Below, one piece after another: positions 60,476 to 64,000 of a stretch of 64,000 nucleotides of DNA. Source of the stretch: Sva-07 sp963793335 (GTDB lineage: Bacteria > Actinomycetota > Acidimicrobiia > Acidimicrobiales > Ilumatobacteraceae); contig CAWBZS010000010.1 in assembly GCA_963793335.1 (NCBI GenBank), positions 62,001 to 126,000 on the forward strand, written 5' to 3'. The notes below the pieces were generated by a model. It did not search any database. It was not told the origin of the DNA and worked only from the letters and a program-made list of their open reading frames with translations. How positions within the stretch are numbered: position 1 is the first letter of the stretch; every line of letters starts with the position of its first letter. The position numbers and the translations under genes were made by a program.

Positions 60476-60538
60476 TGGGTCGTCGGCCCCGCTGAAATTG
60501 CGTCACCGCCAGAGTCCGCTGCAGTCCACAATTGCAGC

Positions 60539-61378
60539 ATGATGCGACGCTTCAGTCAGGTCGATGTGTTCGGCGAGTCACCGTACGTGGGGAACCCGGT
60601 GGCCGTGGTGCTCGACGCAGACGGGATCGGCGATGCAACGATGGCGTTGATCGCACGGTGGACGAACCTGTCTGAGACGACGTTCGTCTTGTCGCCGACG
60701 ACGGATGCGGCCGACTATCGAGTACGGATCTGGACACCATCCGGGGAGCTGCCGTTCGCCGGACACCCGACACTCGGCACCTGTTGGGCGTGGCGCTCCT
60801 ACGGCGGAGTCTCCAAGCAGCCAGGCGTGACCATTCAGGAGTGCGACGCCGGCCTCGTCACGGTTCGCGACGATTCCGACCGTCTTGCCTTCGCGGCGCC
60901 GCCGTTGGTTCGCAGCGGACCGGTCGACGCGGATCTCATTGCGGATGTCATCGATGCGATGCAGATCGATGCGTCCGATGTCGAGGACGCTCAGTGGGTC
61001 GACAACGGTCCCGGCTGGATGGCAGTGCTGCTGCGATCCGCCGACGCAGTGCGCGCCGCGCACCCGCATCGGCTGCCCGTGAAGGTCGGCTTCGTGGGCC
61101 TCGTTGGTGCCGAGCCACCCGAAACCTCGACCGACATCGAGGTGCGGGCGTTCTTTCCGAAAGATGGTCTGCCCACCGAGGACCCGGTGACCGGCAGTCT
61201 CAATGCCTCCATCGGCCAGTGGCTCATTGGCTCGGGTCGCCTCCGTTCACCGTACGTTGCCGGCCAGGGTGCGGCACTCGGCCGCGCCGGACGAGTGCAC
61301 GTCAGTCGAGACCGCGACGGCCAGGTGTGGGTGGCCGGCCACACCCGTACCTTGATCGACGGCACGATCGACGTGTAG
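60539..61378 (+). CDS. PhzF family isomerase
   Basis: 279 residues. YVGNPVAVVLDADG, the catalytic Glu in LSETTFV, GELPFAGHPTLGT and EDPVTGSLNAS are the PhzF motifs. Characterised members isomerise or epimerise small acids (phenazine precursor step). No phz genes are near, so the substrate is open. The frame is intact. Confidence 0.92.
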   Translation: MMRRFSQVDVFGESPYVGNPVAVVLDADGIGDATMALIARWTNLSETTFVLSPTTDAADYRVRIWTPSGELPFAGHPTLGTCWAWRSYGGVSKQPGVTIQECDAGLVTVRDDSDRLAFAAPPLVRSGPVDADLIADVIDAMQIDASDVEDAQWVDNGPGWMAVLLRSADAVRAAHPHRLPVKVGFVGLVGAEPPETSTDIEVRAFFPKDGLPTEDPVTGSLNASIGQWLIGSGRLRSPYVAGQGAALGRAGRVHVSRDRDGQVWVAGHTRTLIDGTIDV

Positions 61379-61691
61379 GTCCCCGAGGCGCTCAGCGTCA
61401 CACCATGTGCAACTGCACCCGGATTCCCCCAGCTGAGGTCTCAGCGATCAACGGCGCGAGTCAGGTCGCTTCGAGCATCCCGGGTCGTGAGCGGCTGTTG
61501 TCGTCGCCGCGCAGGAGCGGGTGTGGTCCTCACGAATCCCGATGACGGTTGGCCGACTATTGTCGTCGGCAACCGCCCGGGAAGCGACCCGGTGCGGCAG
61601 CGCAGAAGGGGACGAGAGCCGAGGTCGTGAGTGCAGGTTTCCTCGTGACGCCAGCGGGCGCCGACACGTCGACGGCTCGACGGCTGCGCCC

Positions 61692-63362
61692 ATGAGCGGC
61701 CCCCGGGCCCGCAGTCGCGCAGTTGGGGTTGCGCTGGTGGCGCTCGTCGTCGCGGCGTGCGGGTCGTCGTCGGCACCTGTAGCCACCCCGACGACGAGCG
61801 CCGTGGAGCCGGCGGCTGCTCCGGGCACCGTTGTCGAGCGAGACCCGCCAGTCGTCGTCGAGGTCATCGGTCCCGAGGAGGTCGTGTTCGACTACTCCGA
61901 GGAGGCCTGCGGCGACTATCAGCGGCCTGACCTCCCTGCCCGCGCTTTCCGCAGTGCCGACGGCACGATCAGCGTGACGCTGAGCCACCCGGAGAACACC
62001 CGGCTCGTCGGCGCGAGCTTCGACGAGTTGGCGCCGGGCTGTGAGGTGATTCGAACCTCGAGCTACCACCATGATCCGGCTGCGCACGCGCACTTCGAGT
62101 GGATCGCCGGCATCCACACCGACGACGGCGAGACCATCCATGCCGTGATCCACAACGAGTACCACGGTTGGGAAGCCGCCCTCGCCGACTCCCGACGCGC
62201 GATCCTCAACGACTACGGCGACGTCGGCTGGACCTATTTGGCCCGCACCGGAGGCGGTCTCGTCGACATGGCGCCGGCCGAGTCGGGGGTCCGATTGGGT
62301 GACACGCTCTGTGCGATCGACTTCTGGGGCGCCCATCCCGACGTCGGGTGCGACGCCGTTCGCCGGTACACCGCGCCGACCGACGGCCGCTACGTGGTCG
62401 ACGTCACCGCAAGCCGCACCGCTTCCGGCGGCGACGGCGTGATCGTCTCGGTCGAACGTGACGGAACGCCACTGTTCTCGGCGGTCCTCGACGACGCGAC
62501 CACGCCGTCGATCGAGGAGCGCCTCGATCTCGAGCTGGCAGCGGGCGACGCGCTCGATTTCGTGGTCGCGGCCGGTGGCGACTCGAGCTTCGACGGCACC
62601 GAGTACGAGATCGTGATCTCACCCGACGGCGACGTCTGTACGGCCGACGACACCTTCTCGTGCCAGCAGATCGAACTCACCGCCGCGGTGTCGACCGACG
62701 GCGGGGCCACGTTCAGCAGTTCCGCGGGAGCCGGCGACGTGATCGCCTCACCGAACGAGCCCTACCGTCACGACGCCGGGCTGCTTGCGCTCTGGCAGCC
62801 GAGCAACGTCGTGGCTCATCCCACCGACGGGCATCTCTACATGCTCGTCCAGTTCGACGACCGACGAGACGGCCGCAGCGTGGAGTTGACATGTCTGCTC
62901 CGCACGAACGACATCGCTGACCCTTCGTCGTGGCGCGGCTACGACGGCGACGACTTCACGCTGGCGTTCACCTCGCCGTATGCAACGGAACCGGAGGTCG
63001 CCGAGGACTGCTGGTCGGTGATCGCCCCACCGGTCGGTGGGCTCACCTGGAACACCCATCTCGAACGGTTCGTCGCGATCGGGAGCTATGGCCAGTTCGG
63101 CACGAGTGGGCAGTATCTGTCGACGTCGCGTGACCTGTTCGAGTGGACCCGGCCGGTGCTGATCCAGCCCGCCGAATTCATCTTCACCGCCGACGAGCCA
63201 CCGTTCGAGCCGTACGCCACGCTGATCGACCACACGAGCGAATCGATGAGCTTCGACACGACCGGCGCGACGCCCCACCTGTACTTCACCCGGATCAACG
63301 ACATGAACACTCTCGACTTCGATCTCGTGCGCGTCCCGATCTCGATCGACGTCGAGTCGTAG
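61692..63362 (+). CDS. Large secreted lipoprotein of unknown function, C-terminal beta-propeller-like
   Basis: 556 residues. Signal peptide with lipobox VVAAC (VALVALVVAACGSSSAP), Thr/Pro linker. The middle (PTDGRYVVDVTASRTASGGDGVIVSVERDG) resembles a carbohydrate-binding beta-sandwich. The C-terminal half has AVSTDGGATFSS and SVELTCLLRTNDIADPSSW, repeats like those of exo-sialidase/glycosidase propellers. Possibly a glycan-binding or glycosidase lipoprotein. The frame is intact. Confidence 0.7.
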   Translation: MSGPRARSRAVGVALVALVVAACGSSSAPVATPTTSAVEPAAAPGTVVERDPPVVVEVIGPEEVVFDYSEEACGDYQRPDLPARAFRSADGTISVTLSHPENTRLVGASFDELAPGCEVIRTSSYHHDPAAHAHFEWIAGIHTDDGETIHAVIHNEYHGWEAALADSRRAILNDYGDVGWTYLARTGGGLVDMAPAESGVRLGDTLCAIDFWGAHPDVGCDAVRRYTAPTDGRYVVDVTASRTASGGDGVIVSVERDGTPLFSAVLDDATTPSIEERLDLELAAGDALDFVVAAGGDSSFDGTEYEIVISPDGDVCTADDTFSCQQIELTAAVSTDGGATFSSSAGAGDVIASPNEPYRHDAGLLALWQPSNVVAHPTDGHLYMLVQFDDRRDGRSVELTCLLRTNDIADPSSWRGYDGDDFTLAFTSPYATEPEVAEDCWSVIAPPVGGLTWNTHLERFVAIGSYGQFGTSGQYLSTSRDLFEWTRPVLIQPAEFIFTADEPPFEPYATLIDHTSESMSFDTTGATPHLYFTRINDMNTLDFDLVRVPISIDVES

Positions 63363-63395
63363 CCCCAGCTGCCTGCTCGTCGCGTCGTTGACCCC

Positions 63396-64000
63396 TCAAT
63401 CGAAGAACGGAAACCAGCTGTCCGCGTTCTTGAAGAGCTTCATGCCCCTCCCCTTGGCCGGGGCCATCACCTCGAAGTGTTTTCCGACGGGCAATGCGTA
63501 CTCGATTGCCTCGCGGATGTCGTCGAGTGACCAGTCGTCGGGAAAGAACGTGCTCGGTTTCTGTTTGATCTTCTCGTGGTCCTTGATGAGTCGGACGCGC
63601 TGTTGGTAGCAGTTGAACTCGAGTTCCTTCTTCGGACCGAACCCTTCGGCGATCGCGTCCTTCCCGTTGATCGTGTGGTAGCCGGTCGGCTCGCCGCTGC
63701 GATTGGTCCCACCCCGGGTGATGTGGTCCCACTCGGTGTCCGCTGAGCGCTTCTTGACGAGTGTCGCAGTCGCTGCTGGCAACGTCTGGGGCGCCTCGGG
63801 AACGTCCACGCCCAGGTACTTCGCGCCATCGATCACGTTCTTGTTCGTGCCCGATCCGAGTGCGTCGAGTGCCTGCTTGATCGCGTCCCAACGCGCCTGC
63901 GGATCGGTCATGGCGACGACACCGGCCTTGATCGCCTTGAGCGCGTTCCTGTCCTTGGCGTTGATGAGCTGCATCACGCCGCCAGCCGCGTTCGTGCCTC
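63396..64000 (-). CDS. EndoU-nuclease toxin-like C-terminus, N-terminus cut by window edge
   Basis: About 200 codons visible, open at base 64000 without a start being required. TEWDHITRGG, SGEPTGYH and PSTFFPDDWSLDDIREAIEYAL are the EndoU nuclease blocks (two catalytic His then the FP.SW.D..I motif) found at the C-terminus of polymorphic toxins and contact-dependent inhibitors. The upstream part GTNAAGGVMQLINAKDRNALK is a helical region. Its N-terminal secretion region lies outside the window. No immunity gene follows; the next gene downstream is convergent. Confidence 0.7.
   Translation of the reverse strand, partial: GTNAAGGVMQLINAKDRNALKAIKAGVVAMTDPQARWDAIKQALDALGSGTNKNVIDGAKYLGVDVPEAPQTLPAATATLVKKRSADTEWDHITRGGTNRSGEPTGYHTINGKDAIAEGFGPKKELEFNCYQQRVRLIKDHEKIKQKPSTFFPDDWSLDDIREAIEYALPVGKHFEVMAPAKGRGMKLFKNADSWFPFFD

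Overview
The window is GC-rich bacterial chromosome. I read it as an actinomycete, most likely class Acidimicrobiia (Ilumatobacter-like). The reasons are a DUF222/HNH gene, a clpB gene under an actinobacterial HspR (HAIR) operator, DUF6325, many short-spaced GTGA/ATGA gene overlaps, TAP-type secreted hydrolases and lipoproteins with Thr/Pro linkers. The class assignment is inference. There is no rRNA operon, CRISPR array, transposase or recognisable phage block.

Layout. 1-5 kb: a truncated DUF222/HNH gene, a Baeyer-Villiger monooxygenase fused to an esterase, and a luciferase-like oxidoreductase. 4.87-4.98 kb: a tandem hairpin repeat. 5-8.5 kb: a DUF3445 haem N-demethylase-like gene, then clpB with its HAIR operator. 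8.6-13.6 kb (minus strand): Rieske oxygenase, HisD-like dehydrogenase, alkaline-phosphatase-superfamily protein, glycosyltransferase. 13.6-18.2 kb: purA, purB, a small hypothetical gene, a TesB thioesterase and pyrE. 18.3-27.8 kb: FAD-linked oxidase, MMPL/RND exporter, DUF1269 protein, flavin monooxygenase, glutamine amidotransferase, and a membrane-anchored gluzincin peptidase. 27.8-31.8 kb: tRNA-Phe, -Asp and -Glu, an ABC exporter, a TAP-type lipoprotein hydrolase and tRNA-Ser. 32-42.7 kb: small accessory genes, a class III adenylate cyclase, DUF6325 with a repeat peptide, an MFS exporter, a NarL-type two-component system, DoxX, a beta-lactamase-fold hydrolase and a lipoprotein.

42.8-54.6 kb: a ZIP-like permease carrying two CNB-like domains, a sulfatase-TetR operon beside a perfect palindrome, an ABM-dehydrogenase-TetR-SDR cluster, AlkC, pentapeptide-DinB, SRPBCC and a second SDR. 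54.7-64 kb is a cell-envelope region: a surface protein of about 1,550 residues ending in LPFTG, a secreted PHB-depolymerase-like esterase, PhzF, a large lipoprotein, and the EndoU-nuclease C-terminus of a protein running off the right edge.

A dominant technical feature is that several stretches (about 8.6-11.0, 14.2-27.7, 43.6-45.7, 47.9-50.9 and 55.4-59.7 kb) hold genes whose homologous frames are broken every 100-400 bases. The breaks include essential purA, purB and pyrE, and often fall in short homopolymers. Neighbouring genes are perfect. I interpret these as uncorrected assembly indels. I give such loci as single genes with outer coordinates.
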